Notes under the pieces: model-generated
Told to the model about the DNA's origin: nothing
Databases searched by the model: none
The model's input: the letters and a program-made list of their open reading frames with translations, nothing else
Assembly (NCBI GenBank): GCA_013368325.1
Contig: JAACJK010000017.1
Span: 83,196-147,195 of the forward strand
Origin: Ephemerocybe angulata
Lineage: Eukaryota; Basidiomycota; Agaricomycetes; Agaricales; Psathyrellaceae
Reading direction: 5' to 3'
Length of the DNA stretch: 64,000 nt
Translations under genes and position numbers: made by a program
Shown: positions 47,434 to 57,234 of the stretch, one piece after another
Position numbering within the stretch: position 1 is the first letter of the stretch
Layout of the letters: each line of letters opens with the position of its first letter

Positions 47434-50400
47434 TTACTCAAGACCAAGAGCGAGACGGTGACGCTGTACAGCGGGTTTGGGGAGTGGTTTGGTGAAGATG
47501 TCGGCGATCATGTCGTTGGTAGGAAGGAAGTGAACCTCAATTTCGCCGCGCTTAATAACCTCTCGTATCCAATGCATCTTGATGTCGATGTGCTTCATTC
47601 TGCTGTGGTGTTCGGGGTTTCGAAGCACCTTGAGAGCAGATTGGTTATCGACCATCAGTCGTGAAGGACCTGTGACTGTAGTCCCAAGTTCCCGAAGGAA
47701 TGACCGCATCCAAATGACTTCACGTCCTGCCGAGGAGGCAGCAACGTATTCGGCCTCTGTCGAAGAGTCCGCGACAGTTGCCTGCTTCTTGGCAGACCAG
47801 CTAACAGCGCCTGTGCCCATCTTGATAAGGAATCCAGAAGTGGATCGACGAGTGTCAAGGCATCCAGCATGATCCGCATCGGTATATGCCTGGAAGAGTT
47901 CTGAGGACAGAGACTCGCCTTTATTGCGATAAGTGAGTCGTAAGTCCATCGTTCCCTTCAGATAGCGGAACAGATGCTTGACGGCCTTCCAATGGATTGG
48001 ACCAGGGTTGGAGTTGAACTGGGCGAGCTTGGCGACGGAGTAGGCGATGTCTGGGCGAGTTCCGATGGCAAGGTACATGAGAGCTCCGACTGCGTTTATG
48101 TATGGGACAGTCTTCATCTCACGTTGCTCTTGCTTGGAGAGATCGTACTTGGCAAGACTAGTGCCGCTGCCTGGATCCATAGGAGTTGCGACTGGTGTGC
48201 AGTTTTCCATGCGGAATCGTTTAAGGATATCGAGGATGTACTGGCGTTGGGAGAGGTGGAGTGTGCAGTTTTCGCGATCATAATCGACCTTGATACCGAG
48301 GAGGTAGGTGGTTGGGCCAAGGTCCTTGAGAGTGAAGACCTTGGCGAGTGATTCCTTGAGCCATTTGATCTTTTCCTGACTCTTGGAGATGATGGTGATG
48401 TCATCGACGAATACTGGTAGAGTGATTCGGATACCATCGGCTTCCCATACGTAGAAGCTGGGATCTGTTTTGATCTGGGTGAATCCCAATCGTTCGAGTT
48501 CCGTTGCTAGCTTCTGATACCACAGTCGTCCGCTCTGTTTCAGGCCGTAGATACCCTTCTTGAGGCGGCAGACCCATTTCTCTCCGTTGGGGCCTCTGAT
48601 CTCAAAACCCTCAGGTTGAGTCATGTAGACCTCGTACTTGTCTTCGATCTCGCCGTTGAGGTATGCGTTGGAGACATCGATGGACTCGATGTATTCCCCG
48701 TTCATGGCTGCTTTAGCAAGAGCGGTACGAAGGGCAGTGAGACGAGCAGTAGGAGAGAAGATTTGGTCGTAGTCGACACCAGGTTGTTGGGAGTAGCCTT
48801 TAGCGACGAGGCGTGCCTTGTAGCGGTCGATGGTGCCATCGGACTTGCGCTTGATAAGGAATACCCATCGAGAGCCGATTGCCTTCCTATCGTCTGGTAG
48901 CCTGACGATTTCCCAAGTGCCGTTGGCGATGAGTGCGTCCATCTCCGTTTGACATGCAGCAGCCCAGAACTCATGGTCTGGTCGAGACATGGCTTCTTTC
49001 CAGCTGCGTGGGGAATCTTCTGGTCGTGTAGCAGCTCCGAAAGCCTGTTCCATTTTGTCCGTGGCCATGAGGAGAACCATTTCCACAGCTTCATCAGCGG
49101 GGATGTATTCTCCTATGTCATAGACGTCCATGAGGGCTTGCATGATAGGAGTGGCGAATAGAGCTCTTTCAAGGTCGACGTTGTCATTGTCCCCGTTGTC
49201 CTCGTCTTCGAAGTCCTGCGCTGTGAGAGGTGGCGGATTAAACGGATTTTCATCATCCTTGTCACCCCCTTGATCCGCTGGCGGTTCACCCCCTTGACGT
49301 CGTGCAACTGGTTTGGTCGTTCGCCTCGTACCCCCAGTTAGTTTGAAGTAATCAGGGACTGCTTTCTGGCGGACAGGGCGCGAGCCTTGTGCCACCATTG
49401 GCTGGGTAATGGGTTTCCGAGGGACAGGAGCAGGTGCAGAAGGAGGAGGAGCAGGAAACGTGGGAGCAGGGATAGGACGTTCAGGCGATGTAGGAGGAGT
49501 AGACTTTTGTGGCTCAGCTTTAGGTGTAGGCGAGGTAGGTGAAGTCGGGTGGAACTGTGGTCGAGACGCTGTTTGCTTGCCGAGAGCTTTCAGGTCCATG
49601 GTTTGGGAAGGTGTATGTGGTGGTGCCTGTTGGGCACCGCTGTTGTCCTCGTCATCATCGTCCTCATCATCCTCATCCTCATCGTCCTCATCATCCTCGT
49701 CGTCCTCGTCGTCCTCGTCAGATGAGTCCTCGTCTGATGGAGGTGCTCGTGGAGGTGCAGGAGGTGCAGGAGGTGCAGGAGGTGCAGGAGGTGCAGGAGG
49801 TGCGAGAGGTGCAGGAGGTGCGAGAGGTGCAGGAGGTGCAGGAGGTGCAGGAGGCGGTGCGTCGTCGTCCTCATCCTCGAGGTCAGGCCAGATATCCCCA
49901 AGGCCAATGGGTGTGTGTGCCGGTGCCGGCGTAGTGGTCGAGAGACCAGGGAATGTGTTCTCATCGAAGATGATGTCGCGTGAGATGTGTGCCTTCTTCG
50001 TGATAGGATTGTAGCACCTCCATCCTTTGTAGCCTGTTTCAAAGCCAATGAAGATGCAAGGCTCCGTGTGAGATTGGAGGTTCTTGCGATCCTTCCGAGC
50101 AATGTTAACGAAAGCTCGGCAGCCGAAGACTCGATAGATGGACAAGTCAGGTTTCTGCTTGTGCCAGACCTCGTAGGATGTGGTTTTGGAGAGTGCTGAT
50201 GAGGGTGTGGCGTTCAAGACGTCGGTGAGATACAACACAGCCTGTGCCCAGAAGGATGCAGGGAGCTTTGCTTGGTTAAGCATGGCAATGACACCTTCAG
50301 CGAGAGTGCGGTTGAGGCGTTCAGCCACACCATTCTGCTGGGGTGTCGCCTTGACTGTGTGTTGGCGTGTGATGCCGCGATCTGTGCACCATTTTGCGAA

Positions 50401-52212
50401 GTCGTTCCCAATATATTCACCCCCTTTGTCGTCTCGAAGCTCCTTGACCTTTAACCCGTGTACTCGTTCGCACTCAGCGACAAACTCCTGGAACTTCTGG
50501 AACACCTCTGACTTGCGCTTTAGAGCGTATACTCGTTTGAAGCGGGAATAGTCGTCGATGAAGGTGACCCAGTACTCGAAACCAGATGGTGTTCGTGGTA
50601 GTGGTCCGTGGACGTCGGAGTGGATTCGATCGAGGAGTCCGTTGGCGCGATGCTGAGAGAGAGAAGGGAAGGGGTCTCGGTGCTGCTTCCCTGCGATGCA
50701 GTCGTTGCAGAAGTCCTTCATCGTAGTACCGTCCTTGACGAGTATCCCTGTGCCTAGCTCCTGTCGAAGGAGTGTGTCTAGACGATCCTTGCCTATGTGG
50801 CCAAGTCGCTGATGGAGCAGCTCCTTGTCTACCTTCGTCGTGAAGAACGCTGCTGACTGTGTGTTTATCAGCGTTGTTCCGTCGAGAGTGCCAGTGGTTC
50901 CGCGAATGGTAGCTGTTAGGATTAGCTGACCCTTCTTGAAGAACTCTAGTGTGGAGTCTTCGATTACGATCCGGACTCCGCAGTGACGAACGACATATAG
51001 AAGTGAGAAGAGGTTGGATTGCAAATCAGGGACATATAGTACATTCTCGAACACGACAGTCTGCCCAGTCCTCCCATTGATCCTCGGTGTAAAGTACACA
51101 GTACCCATCCCGATCGCCCATACAATCTCGTGATTAGCGAGCTTGATGGGGACCTTCACCCTGACCATGTTACGGATCCACTCGCGATGGGGCGTCATAT
51201 GTGAGGAAGCTCCTGAGTCTGTGTTCCATGATGAGTCAGTGGGTGTAGAGGGGATCTGACGGGTGAGAGGACTTGCGATGTGGGCGACCTGTGCCATGAG
51301 GGCCTTCTCCTGCGGCGTGGCAGGAGACTGGGAAGCGACTTCAGCGACCTGGGCCTTTCCGTTCTGGAAACGACACTCCTCGTTGGTGTGCGAGTTGCTG
51401 CGGTGGTACTTGCACTTGTAGGTCTTCTTGGGCTTGGATGCAGCCTGAAGAGCCGTGGAGGAGGTACCATCAGCGAGGGAGGTGTTTCGAGTGAGGCTGT
51501 CGGCCTTGCGAAGGTGGTCGAGAATGACGGAGGGATCAGCGTCGGCACTGGTGGCAGAGATGTGGTTGAGGGTATGGCGAAGGAGTTCATCTTCCTTTCC
51601 AAGACCGATGACGATCATGGCGAGGGAGATGTCCCGAGCGAGGTAGGCGGCGGTGTAGCCATCGATCAACTCTGCTTCCTTTTTGAGGACATCGACCTTG
51701 ACAGTCCTATCTCCGTCCTTGTAGCTGAGGGGAGCGGTCTCCGCTTCCTGGAGGGTAACACCGACTGGGAGTAGAGAAGTGAGACGTGCACCAAGTGCAA
51801 CAGCTCGGGAGCCGAAGTCTTGATAGGACTCGTTCTCAAAGCCAGAAGACCTCATGCGAAGGGAGATGAGCTCTTGGAGGATGGTGATGCGAGAGCTGGA
51901 GTCCTTGGGTTCGTACTGCTCAAGAAGTCGTTTCCAGGTGCCTGGAAGATCGAGGATGCTGATACCCATGAGGACGGTCTCAGTCTGGGAGGCATCGAGC
52001 GTTGAGCGGATGTAGCCAACAAGCTTGGAGCGGCGCCCTCGGAAGCTTGTGACGAGACGAGAGTCAGAGCCAGGTGAAGGCTCTGTCTCGGTGCCCATGA
52101 GGATGTCGTAGGCATCGTACTCGAGTGCCTTGTTGACACAGATGCGCTTCCATTCCTGGACGGTGTAGACATTGAGGGAAACGAGCGAGGTGGAGGTTTC
52201 GGATGAGGACAT
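47434..52212 (-). CDS. Copia Gag-Pol polyprotein
   Basis: A single frame of 1,592 residues with no stop or frameshift. In order: the Gag (UBN2-like) region with GTWKRLLEQYEPKDSSSRIT, a Cys/His knuckle-like CKYHRSNSHTNEEC, aspartic protease DSGASSH (near 330), the integrase HHCC segment (HQRLGHIGKDR, then CNDC), the integrase core with SDVHGP, DDKGGEY and QQNGVAERLNRT (DDE triad), a long Pro/Ala and Asp/Glu linker (PPAPPAP runs), reverse transcriptase with RLVAKGYSQ, DVSNAYLNGEI, LKQSGRLWY and the FVDD active site, and RNase H with YTDADHAG, DSSTEAEYVA and KPLPKPAVQ near the C-terminus. Gag and Pol are fused without a shift, as in Drosophila copia. The complete motif set suggests an active element. 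Confidence 0.97.
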   Translation of the reverse strand: MSSSETSTSLVSLNVYTVQEWKRICVNKALEYDAYDILMGTETEPSPGSDSRLVTSFRGRRSKLVGYIRSTLDASQTETVLMGISILDLPGTWKRLLEQYEPKDSSSRITILQELISLRMRSSGFENESYQDFGSRAVALGARLTSLLPVGVTLQEAETAPLSYKDGDRTVKVDVLKKEAELIDGYTAAYLARDISLAMIVIGLGKEDELLRHTLNHISATSADADPSVILDHLRKADSLTRNTSLADGTSSTALQAASKPKKTYKCKYHRSNSHTNEECRFQNGKAQVAEVASQSPATPQEKALMAQVAHIASPLTRQIPSTPTDSSWNTDSGASSHMTPHREWIRNMVRVKVPIKLANHEIVWAIGMGTVYFTPRINGRTGQTVVFENVLYVPDLQSNLFSLLYVVRHCGVRIVIEDSTLEFFKKGQLILTATIRGTTGTLDGTTLINTQSAAFFTTKVDKELLHQRLGHIGKDRLDTLLRQELGTGILVKDGTTMKDFCNDCIAGKQHRDPFPSLSQHRANGLLDRIHSDVHGPLPRTPSGFEYWVTFIDDYSRFKRVYALKRKSEVFQKFQEFVAECERVHGLKVKELRDDKGGEYIGNDFAKWCTDRGITRQHTVKATPQQNGVAERLNRTLAEGVIAMLNQAKLPASFWAQAVLYLTDVLNATPSSALSKTTSYEVWHKQKPDLSIYRVFGCRAFVNIARKDRKNLQSHTEPCIFIGFETGYKGWRCYNPITKKAHISRDIIFDENTFPGLSTTTPAPAHTPIGLGDIWPDLEDEDDDAPPPAPPAPPAPLAPPAPLAPPAPPAPPAPPAPPAPPRAPPSDEDSSDEDDEDDEDDEDDEDEDDEDDDDEDNSGAQQAPPHTPSQTMDLKALGKQTASRPQFHPTSPTSPTPKAEPQKSTPPTSPERPIPAPTFPAPPPSAPAPVPRKPITQPMVAQGSRPVRQKAVPDYFKLTGGTRRTTKPVARRQGGEPPADQGGDKDDENPFNPPPLTAQDFEDEDNGDNDNVDLERALFATPIMQALMDVYDIGEYIPADEAVEMVLLMATDKMEQAFGAATRPEDSPRSWKEAMSRPDHEFWAAACQTEMDALIANGTWEIVRLPDDRKAIGSRWVFLIKRKSDGTIDRYKARLVAKGYSQQPGVDYDQIFSPTARLTALRTALAKAAMNGEYIESIDVSNAYLNGEIEDKYEVYMTQPEGFEIRGPNGEKWVCRLKKGIYGLKQSGRLWYQKLATELERLGFTQIKTDPSFYVWEADGIRITLPVFVDDITIISKSQEKIKWLKESLAKVFTLKDLGPTTYLLGIKVDYDRENCTLHLSQRQYILDILKRFRMENCTPVATPMDPGSGTSLAKYDLSKQEQREMKTVPYINAVGALMYLAIGTRPDIAYSVAKLAQFNSNPGPIHWKAVKHLFRYLKGTMDLRLTYRNKGESLSSELFQAYTDADHAGCLDTRRSTSGFLIKMGTGAVSWSAKKQATVADSSTEAEYVAASSAGREVIWMRSFLRELGTTVTGPSRLMVDNQSALKVLRNPEHHSRMKHIDIKMHWIREVIKRGEIEVHFLPTNDMIADIFTKPLPKPAVQRHRLALGLE

Positions 52213-52300
52213 GGTGGAGATCGATCGACGATGTGTGAGGGAGAGGGAAGAAGGGGAACTTCTGGGCGAAAATCACCGCAGAAGTGAGGGAATGCTAAGA

Positions 52301-52313
52301 GGAGTATAACTCC
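52301..52313. promoter_or_regulatory. Palindrome GGAGTATAACTCC in the copia leader
   Basis: The same dyad as upstream of genes A and B, here 89 bp upstream of the gag start and inside the element. It shares the extended context CGAGATAGCG with the gene A copy. Confidence 0.75.
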
Positions 52314-52499
52314 GAGATAGCGGAAGTGAGATCAAACACGCGGCTGGGCGTGTGATGTGGAGCTGGAGCAAGGCGTCGATGAACGACACGAAGCTGTGAT
52401 GGAGCGAGGTGTGACCGAGTGAAGAGTGACGAGTGGGCAGTGATAGCGTATAGAACGCGGTGTCTGATAACGTGTGGTGTCGTGTATCAGAGGAGCCCG

Positions 52500-52511
52500 G
52501 GGCTCATAACT
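52500..52511 (-). promoter_or_regulatory. Primer-binding site
   Basis: Immediately inside the 5' LTR the minus strand reads AGTTATGAGCCC. Eleven bases (GTTATGAGCCC) are complementary to the anticodon-arm sequence GGGCUCAUAAC of initiator tRNA-Met, as used by copia and Ty5, which prime from a tRNA half. Confidence 0.75.
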
Positions 52512-52914
52512 TGATAAACTGCTAAGTTTATAAGTCGTTGAAGCCACTGCAAGTGGGAGATAGTTCGATATATTAGTTAAGTTAGATAAAGAGAAATACA
52601 GCATGACGCACCTGCAAGTGGGAGATAGTTCGATAAGGGAACTACCCACTTGCAGTGTAGACTATATACTGTGTGGAACAATAGACGATCCATATCGGGA
52701 GAACAATAAAGTACGTACGAATATGGAACAATAGAAGTGAGAACAATGCTGTGTGATATATGTGAAACGATGGAATGAATGAACAATGTGATCGTGGATA
52801 TATATAGAACAAAGAAGCATTAGAACAATAGAAAAGTTTGAAAGAGGCAGCGCCTATGTGAAGGTGAAGAGAACAATGGGCGAGCCATGGAGACATGTGC
52901 ATTGTACTTCAACA
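52512..52914 (-). repeat. 5' LTR of the copia element
   Basis: Same sequence as 47003-47405 at a constant offset of 5,509. It contains the promoter TATATATA (52798-52805, minus strand). Confidence 0.93.
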
Positions 52915-52919
52915 AATAG
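52915..52919. other. Target-site duplication, right copy
   Basis: AATAG, matching 46998-47002. Confidence 0.9.
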
Positions 52920-55311
52920 TTCGACCGTGGATTACTCTGTTACCATTCGGGGAGAGGTTGAGAAGGTCGACGAAGAACTGCCGCATGATGTCCTTAATAA
53001 TTCGGGACACGTCGTCGTCCTCAAAGAATGCCGGTGCTATGACTTCTTCGTCGCTGCTCTCTTCCTCCTCCTCCGCGCGAGGGTGTATAGGTGCAAGTCG
53101 AAGGCCGTCAAGGGCTGGAATGACTATCTCGGCGGGGGCTGAGTCCTCCGGAGGTGGGGGTAGTCGGCGCTGGCGAGTTCGGTTGCGTAGTCGGTCGGGA
53201 TGAGCCGTGGCAGCAAGTTTCTTCTCTCGTATGTCTGACAAGATATTTCCGGCGGTGTCGCCGAGCAAGACGACGCAGGAGTTCTCCGAGATGAAGCGCG
53301 AACCTGGGAATCTCGGCACTTTATGATCGGGCCCGACGTGAAGGTATCGAAGGAAATAGGCCCCCCGATCCACCTTGGGGACGAATGATTCCTCCTCGCT
53401 CATGTCGTCGTCGTCCTCCAATGACATAGGAAACGGCAGTTCATCCCGCATAACTTCGCTGCGCTTTCCCAATGGAAGTATGGCCCGAATTAAATCACGA
53501 GATGCGGACTTGGTGTCGGGGGTAGCGTTTATGGAGTTCACGAGCCAAGGGATAGCTGCGATGAGCAGGAGCGCCCCCTTGCTATCAGTCAGAAAGGCGT
53601 TCCCCTCTCTCTGCCAGTCCGCAGTGTAATTGAGAGTAAGTACGCGATATCCACGCCAAGCCCTTGAAGCGCATAATTTGTTAGCGAGACTGTTATTTGG
53701 AGCAGGGAGAGACGTTGAAACGCACCACCAATCGGCTTTCTCAAATGCAAGAACACCGAGGTACAACTCATTCTGATCGAAGTCGAGGAGTACGTCCAGG
53801 GCGTACTCCAGTGGAACTCGTAGCTCGACACGAGCATTACCAGTGTTATTGGATGCGTCTTGGAACAGAGCGAAGAGATTCTCCAGGAACGTAATGGCGG
53901 ATGCTGGTTTTCCAAGAATCTGAGCGCCGGTAATGTACTTAGCGTACCTGCCATTCTCCTTCGCCGCGGTGAGACCCTTGTCCGTGTGGTACATCTGCCA
54001 GTACTTGACTCTGTACTCGCCCTCTCCCGTGGGGCCTGGTGTAATCCGACACCCGGAGGCCCCAGTCAGATGAGATGCAGGATCGCGAACGTACTGGGAG
54101 CTTCCCACTGTCGTTATGCGAACCGAATTCCGGCGATCCACGCGGGTAAGAGCGGCATAGATATTTGCATGGCGGTCTGACCTCCAGGCTAGACACATAT
54201 CTTCCATGGAGACCTCCAGACCGACGTCGATGTACCATTTGCCGGAGCTAGTGAGAGCCTCGTGCCTGTCGATACAGTTCTTGGCGAAGAAGTCATCCAG
54301 TGCCACTCGAGCAGCGTCGCGCTCTACAGAGTGAAAGGACGCGTTCTTGACCCCCCGGACGATATGAATGAAGACCATTCCTTTGGCCCAGAGAAAGCCA
54401 TTGCGAGCCATGTGGTGGGGGATGAGTCGACCAAGCTCCTCTACGTGCCAAGCGGGGAATATCTTGCTCGTAAACGAGAGCTGGCCATTCGCCATACGCG
54501 CGCGAAAAATCTCGGAATCAAGAGACGGGGGTAGATCTCCCGTGCGCGACTCCCCCAAGAGCTCCACCATCGCCGGTCTGATTCCACATTCCCAAACCGC
54601 GCGACGCTCTTCAGCCAGGAGATAGTGCTTCTGGCGCTCAGGGCCGTAGAGCCCGGGGAAGCCAAGGACGATAGAGTTGCGGGACTTCCATGTCGCGAAG
54701 TGGGTATTTGGAATATTCTGAAGAGGAGCGGACATACGCCCCTATAGGAACTGGGATCAGCGACGATGCTAGGATAATTTTACGAAGAGACGGGGGATAC
54801 ACACTTCGGGAGTGTCCCATTCATGTAACAGATGGACATTGTTCTGAAGGTCGTCGGAGAATTTCGATGTCATTGTGTACGTTAATTCGGAATCTCGAAC
54901 AAGGATCGTCTCGGATATACCGAGGAGGGAGTCGTAATCACGCAGAGTTTGAATTGGCATTGGGGTATTCTCGCTCAGTCGATTTTTGAGGACATCGAGG
55001 ACGACACGATATCCATTCCCAACGCCGCAGAGTACAAAGATCACAAAACGAGCATAGAGCTCGAGGGCGTAGAGCTCCCCGGCCATAGCTACCATCTCGT
55101 GGAGACTGTAAACTCTGATTGGGAGACTCTCGACGTCAACGTTCATCGGTGGACTGTCATCGGTCGGCAGTGGGTAAGCTGGTGGTGGTGGGGATCCGAA
55201 AATACTGTCGAGGTCGTCATTTGAGTCGGCTATTCAAAGATCATGGTACAAATGTGTGAGTTCTACGTTCCTAAGATGAAACACCGTCGGCGAGTCAAAT
55301 AACTCACCCAT
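52915..55311 (-). pseudogene. Gene B, N-terminal part, truncated by the copia insertion
   Basis: A consistent model has a 4-nt first exon (ATGG, 55311-55308), then 55229-54805 and 54741-52915, in phase (143 plus 609 codons). The deduced start MADSNDDLDSIF parallels MAENQTLASP of gene A. The frame then runs into the LTR and stops after a few codons (GRTIC). Conserved blocks are GNGYRVVLDV, GKWYIDVGLEVSMEDM and SITFLENLFALFQDAS-like text. The acidic tract near the end of exon 2 (EEEEESSDEEV) is not in gene A. Before the insertion the gene would have encoded about 899 residues. If transcribed, it would now make a protein lacking its conserved C-terminal domain. Family unknown. Confidence 0.7.
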
Positions 55312-55475
55312 ATTGGGTGTTCAGACCAAAAACCACGCAAGTACGTGTGCGGAAGGAGGGGGTCGGGTGGTTGATAGATGGGCTAAGCTAAGTTCAGCCA
55401 ATTGTTCAGGTAGGAAGGCGAGTAAAGCTCTCACATACTTGGTACTCTGGAGCGACTGCAAGAGGAGAGCCAGAA

Positions 55476-55488
55476 GGAGTATAACTCC
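55476..55488. promoter_or_regulatory. Palindrome GGAGTATAACTCC upstream of gene B, proximal copy
   Basis: 165 bp upstream of the inferred gene B start, almost the same distance as in gene A (164 bp). Confidence 0.7.
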
Positions 55489-55610
55489 GAACTCGCTGCC
55501 TCTGGGATGGGGTACTCGCTTGAAAAGAAAGGAACCGTTAAGTTGCATCCGCTATAGAGACTTTCTGACTCACTGTAGGGTCTGGAATTACCAAAAACTC
55601 GTTCACGAGA

Positions 55611-55623
55611 AGGAGTATAACTC
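55611..55623. promoter_or_regulatory. Palindrome GGAGTATAACTCC upstream of gene B, distal copy
   Basis: 300 bp upstream of the start. With the proximal copy it shares the longer context AGAAGGAGTATAACTCCGAA. Confidence 0.65.
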
Positions 55624-56230
55624 CGAACTCTATGACGGTCTGCTTGAGGCGAAGGGATGATTCCTGCACAAGTGCCGTCGGTAAGGATCGCGTTTGGGTG
55701 AGAACTCTAGGAATCTGGTATTTGCACTGGGGGGAGAGGAGTTCGATGACACAGGGAGAGAGGAGTTCGAAGCGCCAGGGAGAGGGGAGCGTCGAGTGCA
55801 GCCTGACTCAAGCGACCCGTTTCAACTTTCCGGATCATCGGCACTGCTACGCCTGTAGCCATGTTGATAGAACAAATGACGTGGAACCAAGAGTATGGAT
55901 GTTCAGAACACTCCTTGAATTTCCAACTGCCTGCTTCCGTTCTAGAAGATCCCAAAAAATCGGTAAGGAGTTCAGCTGCAGTGTTCGCACTCGGCAAATT
56001 GTCCATTTCACCTCTTGGTCGTATCCCCGGATCTCCATGCATTTGCGCCCCTGGGTAAGCTGGGGGGAATGTTGAGGGTTGTTGATGAGGGTACGCAAGA
56101 TACATGCTCGATGTGGTCGCGCAAGCGGTCGGCGCATTCGAAATCCTGCGGCTAAGTAGTTACATCAAGGCTTGATGGGTGGGGAGATCGTCTCATTCAT
56201 ACCCAACGTATCATGTCAATGCTTCCCGCG
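55624..56230. other. Spacer, possible relict coding on the minus strand
   Basis: A minus-strand frame (56105-55707) has a protein-like Pro-rich stretch (AYPHQQPSTFPPAYPGAQ) and a helix (NTAAELLTDFL), but no start, splice or family support. No gene is called. Confidence 0.25.
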
Positions 56231-56480
56231 CAAGTACTTACATCAATGCACAGATCTTGAATTGCCGGCGGACTCCTGAGATCGGAAAGGTAAGATGTCG
56301 ACTGCTACTTACCGCGTAAGTACGTAGATCAATGCACAGATTCGATTGCTGCCGGCGGACTCCTGAGATCGGAAAGGTAAGATGTCGACTGCTACTTACC
56401 GCGTAAGTACGTAGATCAATGCACAGATTCGATTGCCGCCGGCGGACTCCTGAGATCTGAAAGGTAAGATGTCGATTTAA
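56231..56480. repeat. 87-bp tandem repeat, three copies
   Basis: Each unit contains ATCAATGCACAGAT, GCCGGCGGACTCCTGAGATC and GTAAGATGTCGAC. Units two and three differ at one or two positions. Confidence 0.85.
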
Positions 56481-56658
56481 GCGAGATTCCTGAGATGCCA
56501 TTAATCAAAGGCTGTCATATGGCCAATCACAGATTACAGAATTTGTACACTGCATCCGCCTGTTGCGGCCCATCCCCTTCCCTAGCAGAAAGTGAGAATT
56601 CGCATCGGTTGCTCCTATATTCAAGAGCTCTAATGGTGACGGCCAAGCAGAGGGGCAC

Positions 56659-56668
56659 TATATTTAAA
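56659..56668 (+). promoter_or_regulatory. TATA box of the small gene
   Basis: TATATTTAAA about 65 bp upstream of ATG 56726. Confidence 0.45.
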
Positions 56669-56725
56669 GGGCCAGTCTCTGGAGGGAGAGAGGATTATCT
56701 ACAAACGCTCGCTCTCGCTCATCCC

Positions 56726-57110
56726 ATGAATCACCGCGCATCACCCCAGACCGCTTACGACAGGTTCCTGGCCAGGGCGAATGCCCTTACCAATGCCATC
56801 AACGTAGCCAAGGAGGAAGCGCGCAGGTCCCAAAAGTCCGACGCAAAGCCCGACCGCAAGCCAATGGCGACGCAGAACAGGGCTCCAGTGGTTTGCCCAA
56901 ATTCCCTTTTGTGTCCTACCTAGCATTGACGCATTCATAGGTGCATCCCAATCCCTTTCTCGAAGATGAAATTAAAGCATATGTCTTTATTGGCGGATAC
57001 ATGAATGTGCGTATACCGACTTTGACTCTAATTTATTCTGAACTATTCTTGCCTAGATACCTACATATCGGATTGAGGTCCCGAGATCGACTCTTGATGA
57101 TGTAGATTAG
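56726..57110 (+). CDS. Small three-exon protein of unknown function
   Basis: Exons 56726-56890, 56941-57006 and 57057-57110 join in phase to 94 residues. The N-terminal part is a helix (TAYDRFLARANALTNAINVA) followed by a basic linker. After the first splice it reads HPNPFLEDEIKAYVFIGGYM, and the last exon reads IPTYRIEVPRSTLDDVD and stop. The second intron has a canonical GTGCGT donor; the first has GTTTGC, less typical. Continuous protein-like sequence across two splices and a TATA box argue for a real gene. No family is recognised. Confidence 0.55.
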
Positions 57111-57234
57111 AGGGTTTTGGTGACTTCGGCTCACCTAGCTAATATAGAATATTGGAGTATATCTATTTCAAATCTATCTGATTTCTACATCCGTCTCTAT
57201 ACTCTCGAGGCGTCTGACTTTCGACAAGGCCTGC

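Larger units (their letters stand above)
47003..52914 (-). mobile_element. Complete Ty1/copia LTR retrotransposon
   Basis: A 5,912-bp element on the minus strand with two 403-bp LTRs starting TG and ending CA, a primer-binding site, one continuous gag-pol frame, a polypurine tract and a 5-bp AATAG duplication. Domain order (protease, integrase, reverse transcriptase, RNase H) is that of Ty1/copia. The LTRs appear identical, so the insertion is very recent. It lies inside gene B, in the same orientation as its host gene. Confidence 0.97.

Noticed and set aside
49409..50014. 201-codon serine/glycine-rich plus-strand frame
   Set aside because: Antisense of the Asp/Glu and Pro/Ala linker in the copia polyprotein.
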